Shown one piece after another: positions 17,647-27,959 of a stretch of 37,503 bases of DNA. Numbering within the stretch: position 1 is the first letter of the stretch; every line of letters begins with the position of its first letter. Both the position numbers and the translations under genes were made by a program. Location of the stretch: positions 1 to 37,503 of the forward strand of contig JAFYMW010000029.1 in NCBI GenBank assembly GCA_017548165.1. Reading direction: 5' to 3'. The notes under the pieces were generated by a model. It had not been told where the DNA came from, ran no database searches, and was given only the letters and a program-made list of their open reading frames with translations. This stretch comes from Bacteroidaceae bacterium. GTDB lineage: Bacteria > Bacteroidota > Bacteroidia > Bacteroidales > Bacteroidaceae.

Positions 17647-17667
17647 GTATTTTTTCATTTATATGTA

Positions 17668-17967
17668 TTACTGTCCGGTACACACACATCCCCTCCCAAC
17701 TTGCTGAAATACACAAGTTGGGAGACTTTTTTCTGTAGACAAGCCCCCTCTTAAAGGTTTATCAGATTCTCTGGTGGTGGTTCTGCAACGTTCAAAAGCA
17801 TTAACTTAGGGCCTTAAAGAGGTTCTGACTATTCGCTAATGATTGATTGAATTTATAGAACCTCCCTTAAGTGTGATGACTCAAAGATAACCAAAATGGG
17901 CTGAACTTCTCAATTTTGAAGTTCAGCCCTATCTTTTTCAATTTAGATAAGTTTTACCGGACAGTAA
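17668..17967. mobile_element. 300-bp MITE-like element or IS remnant, 13-bp terminal inverted repeats
   Basis: TTACTGTCCGGTA (17668-17680) and TACCGGACAGTAA (17955-17967) are exact inverses. If the ends are counted from CTGTCC, a TA dinucleotide lies outside both, consistent with a TA target duplication. Inside are three hairpins: CTCCCAACTTG/CAAGTTGGGAG (17693-17724, followed by a T-run); AGGTTCT/AGAACCT near 17820-17865, flanked by matching CTTAA/TTAAG; and GGGCTGAACTTC/GAAGTTCAGCCC (17898-17929). No ORF of useful length is present, so it would need a transposase from elsewhere. It fills the 498-base gap between tRNA-Ala and the dipeptidyl peptidase gene. I see no gene in that gap. Confidence 0.7.
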
Positions 17968-18104
17968 TAATTTATATGATAATTATATGGTCAGTAGAAT
18001 TCTGGTCAACTATTTCATGATGGATATAGAAAAAAAACATAAATAAATCCCCCAATTGCCTAATACACAATGGGGAATTTAACACTTACTAATTAATTTC
18101 CTTT

Positions 18105-20105
18105 TTACTCTACACTATAATCCTTTGAGTAGCGAAGCATCTGCTCGGCATAACCCTCGGTGTAGGATACGGTGACATCGGTGATGTTGCCCTCGGGATC
18201 CTTGACGGCAGTATATACGGGGTTGATGAAGCCCTTGTAGGGAGCAATGTTGAGGGTCTCGTAGCGCTCGAGGATTTCCTTGTGGATGTCGTATTCAATC
18301 TGCACAGCATAGGTCTCTACGAGCTTGCGTGCTGCCTCGAAGTCGCCGGTAGACTTGATGCGCTGAATCTCGGCAAGAAGTTCACCAAAGAGGGTGCGCA
18401 GGGCATCATAGTCGTTGATGCAAACATAGGTCTTGCCATCGCGCTTGACGAGTTCCATGACATCCTTTCCGTCCTGTGCCCTACCCTTTCCATGAGCCAA
18501 AGCCCAAGTGGCAATGAGGGCGCGGTTGCGCATGTGTGCCTCCTCTATCTGGTCGCCAAGCTTTATGCGCACGAGCTGTGTGAGCAGACCGTTCTGCATC
18601 TGACTGATATAGCATGCCTTGTAGGCCTCGGCATCGGGCAGAAGACCCAGTTCCACCATCTTATCGTCGGCTAGGTAGTAGAGTGCAAAGAGGTCGGCAC
18701 GAGCCTCCTCGATGGTGCTGCCGTAGGCCTTGAGTGCTTCGGAATCCACACCAGGCAGTAGCTTGCCGCTACCATGACCAAGACACTCGTGCAGGTCGGT
18801 GTGCAGGTCGTCGGTGTAGCTGCCATACTTGCGCAGGATTTCCGCCTCTACATCGCTATAAACAAATTCGTCGAGCATACCGTTACCCTTTGAACTCTCT
18901 GCATAGGCATGGGTGAGGTTGGCAATGGTTACTGACTTGCTACCATGCTCGGCACGCACCCAGTTGCTATTGGGCAGGTTGATGCCGATGGCGGTGGAGG
19001 GATAGAGGTCGCCACCGAGAATAGCTGCCTTGATAACCTTGGCAGAAACGCCCTTCACCTCGTCCTTCTTGAACTCGGGTGCAACGGGAGAGTTGCTCTC
19101 GAACCATTGTGCGTTGTCGCTGAGCTGCTGGGTGCGCTTTGTGGCTTCAAGGTCCTTGAAGTTAACGATGCTCTCCCATGATGCCTTCATGCCGAGAGGG
19201 TCGCCATAGGACTCAGTGAAACCATTGACGAAGTCCACCAGGGGTTCGGTGTTCTGCACCCAGGCGATGGTGTACTGGTCGAAGGTGTGCAGGTCGCCAG
19301 TCTCATAGTACGACACGAGAAGGTCGATAACCTCCTGCTGCTTGGCATCCTCGGCAAAGGGACGAGCCAGCCTAAGATTCTCAACAACCTTGCTGAGCGA
19401 CTTGCCATACCTGCCAGTGGTGGTCCAGCGGTCCTCGTAGATGGTACCGTCCTCGCCCTTCACAAGGGTGGAGTTCATGCCGTGCATGACTGGGCGCTGT
19501 TGGTCACCCTCAGCTTTTACTCGTGCATAGAAAGCTTCTGCTTCAGCCTGAGTAACAGCCTGATAGTAGTTGCTGGCGCTGGTGAGGACAAGATCCTCGC
19601 CCTGTGCCTGATTGACACGCTTGGGCATAACCTCGGGATTGAAAAGCACCTCGGCCAATTCCTCAGAGCATGAAGTCTGAGCCACGAACCATTCGCGTGA
19701 GAAACCAGGCACGAACTTCTCGCTACCATAGTGGTGATGTATGCCATTGCTGAACCACAGACGCTTGAGGTACTCCTCGAAGGCAAGGAAGTCCTGGCTC
19801 TGACGGTCGCCCTGATACTCCTGATAGAGCTTCTCCATGATGGAGCGCAACTGGAGGTTGTAGCGTCCGTTCTGGTCGAACAGAATGTCGCGTCCCCAAA
19901 GTGCAGCCTCCTGCAGATGGTAGATGAAGGTCTTCTGCTGAAGTGTGAGAGCATCAAAACCCTCTACATTGTAACGAAGCATCTGAATGTCGGCAAAGCG
20001 CTCGTCCAGATAATTGAAACTCTCCTCCTGCTGACCAGTGGTACCTGCGCATGATGCAAGCAGCACGGTAGCCGGAAGAAGCAATGACTTGATGATTTTC
20101 TTCAT
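18105..20105 (-). CDS. Dipeptidyl peptidase III (M49), lipoprotein
   Basis: The 666-residue zinc peptidase releases dipeptides from the N-terminus of short peptides. The zinc motif is HECLGH at residues 439-444, the M49 six-residue form HExxGH, and the second motif EEARAD is at 466-471. The N-terminus has a lipobox (LLASC, Cys19), so the mature protein is probably lipid-anchored in the periplasm or outer membrane and would act on peptides taken up from outside. Length fits Bacteroides DPP III. The gene appears to stand alone, between the MITE-like element and tsaD. GC-rich codons set it apart from the genes to its left. Confidence 0.93.
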   Translation of the reverse strand: MKKIIKSLLLPATVLLASCAGTTGQQEESFNYLDERFADIQMLRYNVEGFDALTLQQKTFIYHLQEAALWGRDILFDQNGRYNLQLRSIMEKLYQEYQGDRQSQDFLAFEEYLKRLWFSNGIHHHYGSEKFVPGFSREWFVAQTSCSEELAEVLFNPEVMPKRVNQAQGEDLVLTSASNYYQAVTQAEAEAFYARVKAEGDQQRPVMHGMNSTLVKGEDGTIYEDRWTTTGRYGKSLSKVVENLRLARPFAEDAKQQEVIDLLVSYYETGDLHTFDQYTIAWVQNTEPLVDFVNGFTESYGDPLGMKASWESIVNFKDLEATKRTQQLSDNAQWFESNSPVAPEFKKDEVKGVSAKVIKAAILGGDLYPSTAIGINLPNSNWVRAEHGSKSVTIANLTHAYAESSKGNGMLDEFVYSDVEAEILRKYGSYTDDLHTDLHECLGHGSGKLLPGVDSEALKAYGSTIEEARADLFALYYLADDKMVELGLLPDAEAYKACYISQMQNGLLTQLVRIKLGDQIEEAHMRNRALIATWALAHGKGRAQDGKDVMELVKRDGKTYVCINDYDALRTLFGELLAEIQRIKSTGDFEAARKLVETYAVQIEYDIHKEILERYETLNIAPYKGFINPVYTAVKDPEGNITDVTVSYTEGYAEQMLRYSKDYSVE

Positions 20106-20172
20106 AATTTCTCGTTCTTTTTAATTATATATAATGTATTTCTATACGCATCCCCCCGTGCAACGGGCAAGG

Positions 20173-20180
20173 CAAAGGTA
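20173..20180 (-). promoter_or_regulatory. Promoter of the dipeptidyl peptidase III gene (-7 element)
   Basis: Minus-strand TACCTTTG, followed by CC, matches the strong form of the Bacteroidetes -7 element and lies 68 bases before the ATG. The -33 element is not clear. Confidence 0.5.
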
Positions 20181-20212
20181 TGAATATTTTTCCATATGAT
20201 TCCCAGAATCTG

Positions 20213-20250
20213 CAACAAAAATCCCCAGCCGCCATTGACCGGGGATAAAA
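20213..20250 (-). terminator. Terminator after tsaD
   Basis: On the minus strand ATCCCC and GGGGAT (plus positions 20241-20246 and 20221-20226) form a 6-bp stem around a 14-base loop, followed by TTTTTGTTG. It separates tsaD from the dipeptidyl peptidase gene. Confidence 0.55.
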
Positions 20251-20278
20251 TACTTATATGCATTGTGCTAAAAAGTGA

Positions 20279-21292
20279 CTATATTTCCACACGGGAATAG
20301 GCGGGTTTGTCCATGGAGCAGAAGTCCTTGTCCTGATACTTGAAGCATCCCACCATGGCTATCATGGCGGCATTGTCGGTGGTGTAGCCAAACTTGGGAA
20401 TATATACCGTCCACCCGTACCTGCGTGCGTGGTCGAGGAAGGCCTCGCGAAGACCCGTATTGGCACTGACACCACCTGCAACGGCAACGTGCTTGATTTT
20501 CAAATCCTTGGATGCCTTGCGAAGCTTCTTCATGAGTATGTCCACGATGGTATGCTCCAAGGAGGCGGCAAGGTCTTCCTTGTTCTTCTCTATGAAATCG
20601 GGGTCCTCGGCCACCCACTCTCGCAGATTATACAGGAAGGAGGTCTTGAGGCCCGAGAAGGAGTAGTCGTAGTCGGCTATCTGTGGACGTGCAAACTGGT
20701 AGGCCTTGGGGTTGCCCTTGCGTGCAAGGCGGTCGATGATGGGACCTCCGGGATAACCCATACCCATCACCTTGGAACACTTGTCTATGGCCTCGCCTGC
20801 GGCGTCGTCGATGGTCTTGCCTATGATTTCCATGTCGTTATAGGCACGCACCAGAATGATCTGGCTGTTGCCTCCGCTGACAAGCAGACACAGGAATGGG
20901 AATGGTGGTGGTGTGTGTTCTTCGCCCTCCTCGTGCACAAAATGTGCAAGTACGTGACCCTGGAGATGATTTACCTCTATCATGGGGATACCCAGGCTTG
21001 CCGCCAAGCCCTTGGCGAAACTTACGCCTACAAGCAACGAACCCATAAGTCCGGGACCTCGGGTGAAGGCGATGGCGGAGAGCTGCTCACGATCTACCCC
21101 AGCCTTCTGAAGAGCCTGGTCCACAACGGGTACGATGTTCTGCTGGTGTGCACGACTGGCCAACTCGGGCACGACACCACCATAGGCTTCGTGCACGGCC
21201 TGCGAAGCCGTCACGTTGGACAGGAGCACGCCATCTCGGATGACTGCGGCGCTGGTATCATCACAGGATGATTCTATTCCAAGAATTATCAT
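20279..21292 (-). CDS. tsaD: tRNA N6-adenosine threonylcarbamoyltransferase TsaD
   Basis: The 337-residue ASKHA-fold enzyme transfers threonylcarbamoyl to A37 of ANN-decoding tRNAs, working with TsaB and TsaE. Family marks are GIESSCDDTSAAV at the start, YGGVVPELASRAH, FTRGPGLMGSLLVG and the metal-binding NHLQGHVLAHF (His109 and His113). LLVSGGNSQI, DDAAGEAIDK and the C-terminal GGVSANTGLR complete the set. Length is typical. Its start is 55 bases after the stop of the methionine aminopeptidase gene on the same strand, so the two may share a transcript. Confidence 0.97.
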   Translation of the reverse strand: MIILGIESSCDDTSAAVIRDGVLLSNVTASQAVHEAYGGVVPELASRAHQQNIVPVVDQALQKAGVDREQLSAIAFTRGPGLMGSLLVGVSFAKGLAASLGIPMIEVNHLQGHVLAHFVHEEGEEHTPPPFPFLCLLVSGGNSQIILVRAYNDMEIIGKTIDDAAGEAIDKCSKVMGMGYPGGPIIDRLARKGNPKAYQFARPQIADYDYSFSGLKTSFLYNLREWVAEDPDFIEKNKEDLAASLEHTIVDILMKKLRKASKDLKIKHVAVAGGVSANTGLREAFLDHARRYGWTVYIPKFGYTTDNAAMIAMVGCFKYQDKDFCSMDKPAYSRVEI

Positions 21293-21347
21293 TGTTTCTA
21301 TTGCGAAATAATCTTTACTGTATTTTGTTTATCAAAACGCGGAGGCA

Positions 21348-22220
21348 TTAGTGTGTCAGAATCTCCACGCCGTTCTCGGTCATCAGATAGGTGTGTTCCC
21401 ATTGTGCACTGGGCAGTTCGTCGTCCGAAATCACTTCCCATCCGTATGGGTCTTCATCGTCAATGAACACTCGCCATGTGCCCATGTTTATCATAGGCTC
21501 TATGGTAAAGGTCATGCCTGGCACGAGAAGCATGCCCGTGCCCTTGTGTCCGAAGTGCTCCACCTCGGGTTCTTCATGAAACTGGCATCCTACACCATGT
21601 CCGCAAAGGTCGCGCACTACGCTGAAACCATTGGCGTGTGCGTGCTTCTGTATGGCATTGCCCAGGTCGCCAACGAACACGTAAGGTTCGGAGCACACCT
21701 TTTCGCCAATCTTTAGACACTCCCATGCCACATCCACCAGGCGTTGCTTCTGCTCTGTGGTCTTGCCTATGACAAACATACGACTTGCATCGGCATAGTA
21801 GCCGTTCAGTATGGTGGTGCAATCCACGTTGATTATATCGCCTTCCTCCAGAATGAGGTCTTCGCAGGGGATGCCATGACACACCACCTCGTTCACGCTG
21901 GTGCAACACGACTTGGGAAAACCTTCGTAGTTGAGCGGAGCGGGTATGCCGCCATGTTTGATAGTGAAATCATGCACAATGCGGTTTATATCCTCGGTGG
22001 ACATGCCCTCACGGATGCGGTTTGCCACCTCGTCGAGCACGGCGGTATTCAATGCTCCGGCACGACGTATGCCCTCTATCTGCTCGGGGGTCTTTATCAA
22101 GTCCCTGGTGGGACACAACTTACCCCGATTCTGGAACTCCAGTATGCGCAAATCCATCTCCGTGGGCGCCAATCCTGGAATAAGTTTCCAGTTCTCCTTT
22201 ATCTTGTTATTCTTTGCCAC
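21348..22220 (-). CDS. map: Methionine aminopeptidase, type I
   Basis: The 290-residue enzyme removes the initiator Met from new proteins. It starts at GTG (22220): there is an in-frame stop nine bases upstream, and AAGGAAAC just before the GTG is an unusually good ribosome-binding site for this group. The N-terminus has about 40 extra residues compared with E. coli Map. The pita-bread domain follows, with metal ligands in DCTTILNGYYADASR (two Asp), CGHGVGCQFHEEP (His), FTIEPMI (Glu) and WEHTYL (Glu). Two tandem promoter copies lie directly upstream. Confidence 0.95.
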   Translation of the reverse strand: MAKNNKIKENWKLIPGLAPTEMDLRILEFQNRGKLCPTRDLIKTPEQIEGIRRAGALNTAVLDEVANRIREGMSTEDINRIVHDFTIKHGGIPAPLNYEGFPKSCCTSVNEVVCHGIPCEDLILEEGDIINVDCTTILNGYYADASRMFVIGKTTEQKQRLVDVAWECLKIGEKVCSEPYVFVGDLGNAIQKHAHANGFSVVRDLCGHGVGCQFHEEPEVEHFGHKGTGMLLVPGMTFTIEPMINMGTWRVFIDDEDPYGWEVISDDELPSAQWEHTYLMTENGVEILTH

Positions 22221-22247
22221 GTTTCCTTATTATTATCTTTACGTATG

Positions 22248-22279
22248 CAAAGGTACGATTAAGTGAGTGAAAAAACAAA
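22248..22279 (-). promoter_or_regulatory. Proximal map promoter
   Basis: On the minus strand TACCTTTG (22248-22255) lies 20 bases after a TTTG at about 22276-22279, an exact Bacteroidetes -33/-7 pair. The spacer contains CACTCACTTAATCG, which also occurs in the second copy and, with one base changed, in the cytidine deaminase promoter on the other strand. Confidence 0.8.
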
Positions 22280-22324
22280 TTTATTTATGTTTTTCCGAAC
22301 GGCAGTACCTTAGGACTCCAGTCT

Positions 22325-22356
22325 CAAAGGTACGATTAAGTGAGTGAAATAACAAA
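22325..22356 (-). promoter_or_regulatory. Distal (duplicated) map promoter
   Basis: A second minus-strand TTTG-20 bases-TACCTTTG pair, 77 bases upstream of the proximal copy and nearly identical to it. It could give a second, longer map transcript. Confidence 0.7.
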
Positions 22357-22445
22357 TTTATTTGTGTTTTTCCGAACGGCAGTACCTTAGAGCTGCAATC
22401 TCAATGGCACTTTCACTCGAAAAATCTAAAATTAAATGGATTTAT

Positions 22446-22477
22446 TTTGGTTTTTCGCTCACTTACTCGTACCTTTG
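22446..22477 (+). promoter_or_regulatory. Cytidine deaminase promoter
   Basis: TTTG at 22446-22449, a 20-base spacer holding CGCTCACTTACTCG, and TACCTTTG at 22470-22477, followed by CA. The expected transcript start near 22484 lies about 16 bases before ATG 22500, which rules out earlier in-frame starts. Confidence 0.82.
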
Positions 22478-22499
22478 CATAGCAAAACCATATCATGCC

Positions 22500-22982
22500 A
22501 TGAAGCAATACGAGATTCGTACACATGTGAATGTGCTTGGAATGGAGGAATTCAGCGCACAGGAGCGCGAACTGGTAGAGGCCGCCAAGAAGGCCACAGA
22601 GAGCAGTTATTCCCCTTACAGCCATTTTCAGGTGGGCGCTGCTTTGCGCTTATACAGTGGAGAGATAATCGTAGGTAGCAATCAGGAGAATGCAGCTTAC
22701 CCCGTAGGTAGTTGTGCAGAACGCACGGCACTCTTCTGGTGCGGAGCCAACAGGCCTGGCGAGGTGATAACCACCATTGCCATAGCGGCACAAACTGGCG
22801 GCAACTTTACCAAAGACCCGATTGCACCGTGCGGAATGTGCCGACAGGCTCTGCTGGAAGTGGAAAACAAGCAAGGTTCGCCCATCAAGGTGTTGCTCTA
22901 TGGGGAGGAAGGCACACATTGCATAGAGAGCATAGAGGCTCTGATGCCACTGACCTTCAATGCAGAAAGCATGGATATATAG
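22500..22982 (+). CDS. cdd: Cytidine deaminase
   Basis: The 160-residue enzyme deaminates cytidine and deoxycytidine in pyrimidine salvage. The zinc-site motifs are both present: CAERTAL (Cys-Ala-Glu) and PCGMCRQ (PCxxC). SYSPYSHFQVGAAL supplies the substrate-binding start. I chose ATG 22500 because the promoter ends at 22477; the frame is open further upstream to 22362, but that part would be promoter DNA. Length fits the small homotetrameric form. An ABC-F gene follows after 46 bases. Confidence 0.94.
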   Translation: MKQYEIRTHVNVLGMEEFSAQERELVEAAKKATESSYSPYSHFQVGAALRLYSGEIIVGSNQENAAYPVGSCAERTALFWCGANRPGEVITTIAIAAQTGGNFTKDPIAPCGMCRQALLEVENKQGSPIKVLLYGEEGTHCIESIEALMPLTFNAESMDI

Positions 22983-23007
22983 CATTATCTTCAAAGGTAT
23001 TGCCTAA

Positions 23008-24645
<1,638 letters not shown>

Positions 24646-24693
24646 CTGACAGAACTACACATTATATATAATATATAAGTGCCTAAATGACAT

Positions 24694-24725
24694 AAAACGT
24701 GCCAAAATTGACAATGGCACGTTTT
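24694..24725. promoter_or_regulatory. Dyad upstream of grpE-dnaJ
   Basis: AAAACGTGCC at 24694-24703 is the exact inverse of GGCACGTTTT at 24716-24725, and between them ATTG-A-CAAT forms a second inner dyad. It lies 43-74 bases before the grpE ATG and 49 bases after the ABC-F stop. It may be a terminator for the ABC-F gene or an operator of the heat-shock genes. It is not the CIRCE element (TTAGCACTC/GAGTGCTAA). Confidence 0.5.
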
Positions 24726-24767
24726 GTGCGATAAATATGGCAGGAACATATAACATACACAACCAAC

Positions 24768-25361
24768 ATGTCAAAAGAAAAGAACATAAATACAGAAGAA
24801 CAGTTGCAGGAGGAAAACTCAGCAAACCTGACTGAAGAAACTCAGCAGACAACAGAAGAGCAGAACACTACCGCCAACGAAGAAAGCACAGAGACCCCTG
24901 AAGTGGAGGTTGATCCTCTGGAGGCTGCTCAGGCAGAGATTGCCGAACTGAAGAAGCAGATACTGTACAAGGTGGCAGAGTTCGACAACTACCGCAAGCG
25001 TGTCATCAAGGAGAAGGCAGATCTTATCATGAACGGCGGAGAAAAGGTGATTACCGCAATACTTCCAGTGATGGACGACATGGAGCGTGCCCTGGAACAG
25101 ATGCGCAAGGCTGAGGATGTTCAAGCTGTAGTAGAAGGCGTAGAACTGATACAGAAGAAGTTCATGGGCATACTGGAGAAACAGGGTGTAAAGCCCATTG
25201 AGACCAAGGATGCAGATTTTGACGTGGAGGTTCATGAAGCCATAGCACAATTCCCTGCACCGTCCGAGGAGATGAAGAACAAGGTGGTGGACTGCACACT
25301 GAAGGGTTACAAACTGAACGAGAAGGTTATCCGCCACGCACAGGTTGTTGTGGGTATTTAA
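24768..25361 (+). CDS. grpE: Nucleotide exchange factor GrpE
   Basis: The 197-residue co-chaperone releases ADP from DnaK. It has an acidic, Gln/Glu/Thr-rich disordered N-terminus (about 1-60), a long coiled coil (from AAQAEIAELKKQILYKVAEF), the signature FDNYRKRVIKEKADL, and the C-terminal beta domain ending VIRHAQVVVGI. dnaJ follows after 52 bases, a common GrpE-DnaJ pair; no dnaK lies in the window. Confidence 0.96.
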   Translation: MSKEKNINTEEQLQEENSANLTEETQQTTEEQNTTANEESTETPEVEVDPLEAAQAEIAELKKQILYKVAEFDNYRKRVIKEKADLIMNGGEKVITAILPVMDDMERALEQMRKAEDVQAVVEGVELIQKKFMGILEKQGVKPIETKDADFDVEVHEAIAQFPAPSEEMKNKVVDCTLKGYKLNEKVIRHAQVVVGI

Positions 25362-25413
25362 TGACAGGGCGACAGACTCCATACGACTAACCGCTTATTA
25401 ACATACAAGGAAC

Positions 25414-26574
25414 ATGGCAGAAAAGAGAGACTACTACGAGGTGCTTGGCGTACAAAAAGGCGCTTCGGAAGACGAGATAAAGAAGGCCTACAAGAAAATG
25501 GCCATCAAATATCACCCCGACCGCAATCCCGGTGATAAGGAAGCCGAGGAGAAGTTCAAGGAGGCTGCCGAGGCCTACGACGTTCTCCGCGATCCCGACA
25601 AACGTGCACGTTATGACCAGTTCGGTCATGCCGGCATGGGTGGCGCAGGAGGTTTTGGCGGCCAAGGCTTTGACATGAACGATATCTTCTCCATGTTTGG
25701 CGACATCTTCGGTGGCCACATGGGTGGCGGATTCGGCGGATTTGGCGGATTTGGTGGTGGAGGTAGTCGTGGGGCACAGAAGCATCAGGGTAGCGACCTT
25801 CGCCTAAAGGTAAAACTCACACTGGAGGAAGTTGCCAAAGGTGCCACCAAGAAGTTCAAGGTAAAGAAAGACGTTACCTGCACGCATTGCCACGGTTCAG
25901 GTTCTCAGGACGGCAAGACAGAGTCCTGCGCAACATGCCACGGCACAGGTTATGTTACCCGTCAGGTGAACACCATGTTCGGCCGCATGCAGCAGCAGAG
26001 CGTATGCTCGTCTTGCGGTGGCCGAGGCACAACGATAAAGAACAAATGCTCACACTGCTCCGGCACAGGTGTGGTAAGCGGCGAAGAGCTTGTAGAGGTG
26101 CAGATACCTGCCGGTGTTCAGGACGGCATGATACTGAACGTGCCAGGCAAGGGCAATGCAGGTCGCAACAACGGATATGCCGGTGACATACAGGTGTATG
26201 TGGAGGTGGAACCCCATGCCGAACTGAGCCGTCGCGACAACGACCTCGTCTACAACCTGCTACTCGACCTGCCCACCGCCGTACTTGGTGGACCTGTGGA
26301 GATACCTACCATAGACGGTCGTGTGAAAATAAAGATTGAACCCGGCACACAACCCGGAAAGACCGTCCGCCTTCGTGGCAAGGGTCTGCCCGCATTGCAG
26401 GGATATGGCTACGGTTATGGCGACCTGATAGTGAACATCTCCATCTATATCCCCGAAACACTGACCAAGGAAGAGCGCTCTGCCTTTGAGAAGATGAAGG
26501 ACAGCGATAGTTTCAAACCCTCACAGACAACCAAGAACTCATTCTTTCAGAAGTTCAAGAGCCTATTTAGCTAA
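25414..26574 (+). CDS. dnaJ: Chaperone DnaJ (Hsp40, type I)
   Basis: The 386-residue co-chaperone stimulates DnaK ATPase and delivers unfolded clients. It has a J domain with the HPD triad ([10 protein letters not shown]), then a Gly/Phe-rich linker (about 70-120). A cysteine-rich zinc domain follows with four CxxCxGxG motifs ([32 protein letters not shown]), then the C-terminal substrate-binding domains. AAGGAAC just before the ATG is a weak ribosome-binding site. It forms an operon with grpE. Confidence 0.98.
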   Translation: MAEKRDYYEVLGVQKGASEDEIKKAYKKMAIKYHPDRNPGDKEAEEKFKEAAEAYDVLRDPDKRARYDQFGHAGMGGAGGFGGQGFDMNDIFSMFGDIFGGHMGGGFGGFGGFGGGGSRGAQKHQGSDLRLKVKLTLEEVAKGATKKFKVKKDVTCTHCHGSGSQDGKTESCATCHGTGYVTRQVNTMFGRMQQQSVCSSCGGRGTTIKNKCSHCSGTGVVSGEELVEVQIPAGVQDGMILNVPGKGNAGRNNGYAGDIQVYVEVEPHAELSRRDNDLVYNLLLDLPTAVLGGPVEIPTIDGRVKIKIEPGTQPGKTVRLRGKGLPALQGYGYGYGDLIVNISIYIPETLTKEERSAFEKMKDSDSFKPSQTTKNSFFQKFKSLFS

Positions 26575-26610
26575 ACACACATAAGATATTATTCTACAAA
26601 CACTTTGACT

Positions 26611-27840
26611 ATGACATATAGCGAAGCTACAGAATACTTATTCACCTCAGCCCCGTTGTTCCAGAACATCGGGGCTGGTGCATACAAGGAGGGTTTGAGC
26701 AACACCGAGACTCTGGACGCCCATCATGAACACCCTCACAGAAAGTACCTGACCATACACGTTGCCGGCACCAACGGCAAGGGCAGCACCAGCCACACGC
26801 TGGCAGCCATACTGCAGAGTGCCGGTTACAGAGTGGGACTGTACACCAGTCCGCATCTTGTGGATTTCAGGGAACGCATTCGCGTAAACGGTGAGATGAT
26901 ACCGGAGGAGAGAGTTGTGCGTTTCGTGGAAGAGGAACGCGAGTTCTTCGAACCACTACACCCCTCCTTCTTTGAACTGGCCACGGCACTTGCCTTCAAA
27001 TACTTCGAGGAAGTCCATGTGGACATTGCCGTCATAGAGACTGGGCTGGGCGGGCGTCTTGACTGCACCAACATCATCAGTCCTATACTTTCCATCATCA
27101 CAAACATCAGTTTCGACCATGTGCAGTTCCTGGGCAACACACTTACCGCCATTGCTGGGGAAAAGGCGGGCATAATCAAGCCAGGCATACCTGTGGTTGT
27201 GGGCGAAACGGGTGGTAATGCCGACGTCAGACAAGTCTTCGTGCAGAAGGCAGAGGAGGCTCACTCCCCCATCTGCTTTGCCGACGAGATGGAGCATCCC
27301 CACAGGGAGACACAGCTGAAAGGTTTCTGCCAGCAGAAGAACACAAATACGATACTCAGTGCCCTTGGCTTCCTGAAAGAAAGGCTCGCCTTGAACGAGT
27401 CTGCCATCAACGAGGGTTTCATGAATGTGTGTGAACTCACGGGGCTGATGGGACGCTGGCAGACACTGAAGCGTACTCCGCTAACCGTATGCGACACCGG
27501 GCACAACGTGGGAGGTTGGGAATACTTGAGCAAGCAACTGGAAGAGACACCAGGAACGCTGCACATTGTCATAGGCATGGTTGGCGACAAGGATGTCAGG
27601 AAGGTTGTCTCCATGCTACCCAAGAGAGCACGATACTACTTCACACAAGCCAGCGTGGCACGTGCCATGCCCGTAGAAGAGTTTGCTGGTATAGCCATGG
27701 AATACGGTCTTGAAGGAAGAACTTACGACAATGTAGTGCAGGCATACAACGAAGCAAGTGCAGAGGCCTTGGCAGAGGACACTATATTCATTGGTGGCAG
27801 CACCTTTGTGGTGGCAGACCTGCTGGCAAACGCGCTTTGA
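26611..27840 (+). CDS. folC: Folylpolyglutamate synthase / dihydrofolate synthase
   Basis: The 409-residue Mur-ligase-fold enzyme adds glutamate to dihydropteroate and folates. It has the P-loop VAGTNGKGSTSHTLAAIL, the SPHLVDFRERIRVNG segment, the ETGLGGRLDCTN omega-loop region, SFDHVQFLG, and the C-terminal DTGHNVGG domain. I chose ATG 26611; a TTG two codons upstream is possible but less likely. It lies 36 bases after dnaJ and may be read from the same transcript. Confidence 0.95.
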   Translation: MTYSEATEYLFTSAPLFQNIGAGAYKEGLSNTETLDAHHEHPHRKYLTIHVAGTNGKGSTSHTLAAILQSAGYRVGLYTSPHLVDFRERIRVNGEMIPEERVVRFVEEEREFFEPLHPSFFELATALAFKYFEEVHVDIAVIETGLGGRLDCTNIISPILSIITNISFDHVQFLGNTLTAIAGEKAGIIKPGIPVVVGETGGNADVRQVFVQKAEEAHSPICFADEMEHPHRETQLKGFCQQKNTNTILSALGFLKERLALNESAINEGFMNVCELTGLMGRWQTLKRTPLTVCDTGHNVGGWEYLSKQLEETPGTLHIVIGMVGDKDVRKVVSMLPKRARYYFTQASVARAMPVEEFAGIAMEYGLEGRTYDNVVQAYNEASAEALAEDTIFIGGSTFVVADLLANAL

Positions 27841-27918
27841 GCATCAAGTTTGGATACACAGGGACCTTTTCGTTAACTTTTTCCATTGCCAAGTATTGGT
27901 GGTATTAGGATAATTTTG

Positions 27919-27926
27919 TATATTTG
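27919..27926 (+). promoter_or_regulatory. Promoter of the galactose cluster (-7 element)
   Basis: TATATTTG, followed by CA, matches TAnnTTTG and lies 33 bases before the epimerase ATG. The -33 is weak (ATTGG at 27895-27899). Confidence 0.55.
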
Positions 27927-27959
27927 CAACGAAAGAATACACTTTAAACACTAATCCCA

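Larger units (their letters stand above)
22249..22490. repeat. Three tandem 77-bp bidirectional promoter units
   Basis: Units begin at 22249, 22326 and 22403, giving an exact 77-base period. Units 1 and 2 are nearly identical. Each reads AAGGTACGATTAAGTGAGTG, then an AT-rich stretch, then GTTTTTCCGAACGGCAG and TACCTTAG. Unit 3 is diverged and about 10 bases longer, with an intact plus-strand promoter at its right half. Units 1 and 2 each have an intact minus-strand promoter on the left and a plus-strand half ending in a damaged -7 (TACCTTAG). The region fills the gap between map and the cytidine deaminase gene. Confidence 0.8.

Noticed and set aside
22362-22499. 46-codon upstream extension of cytidine deaminase
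   Set aside because: The extension covers the promoter itself. The -7 element at 22470-22477 puts the transcript start after it, and the usual family start is at 22500.
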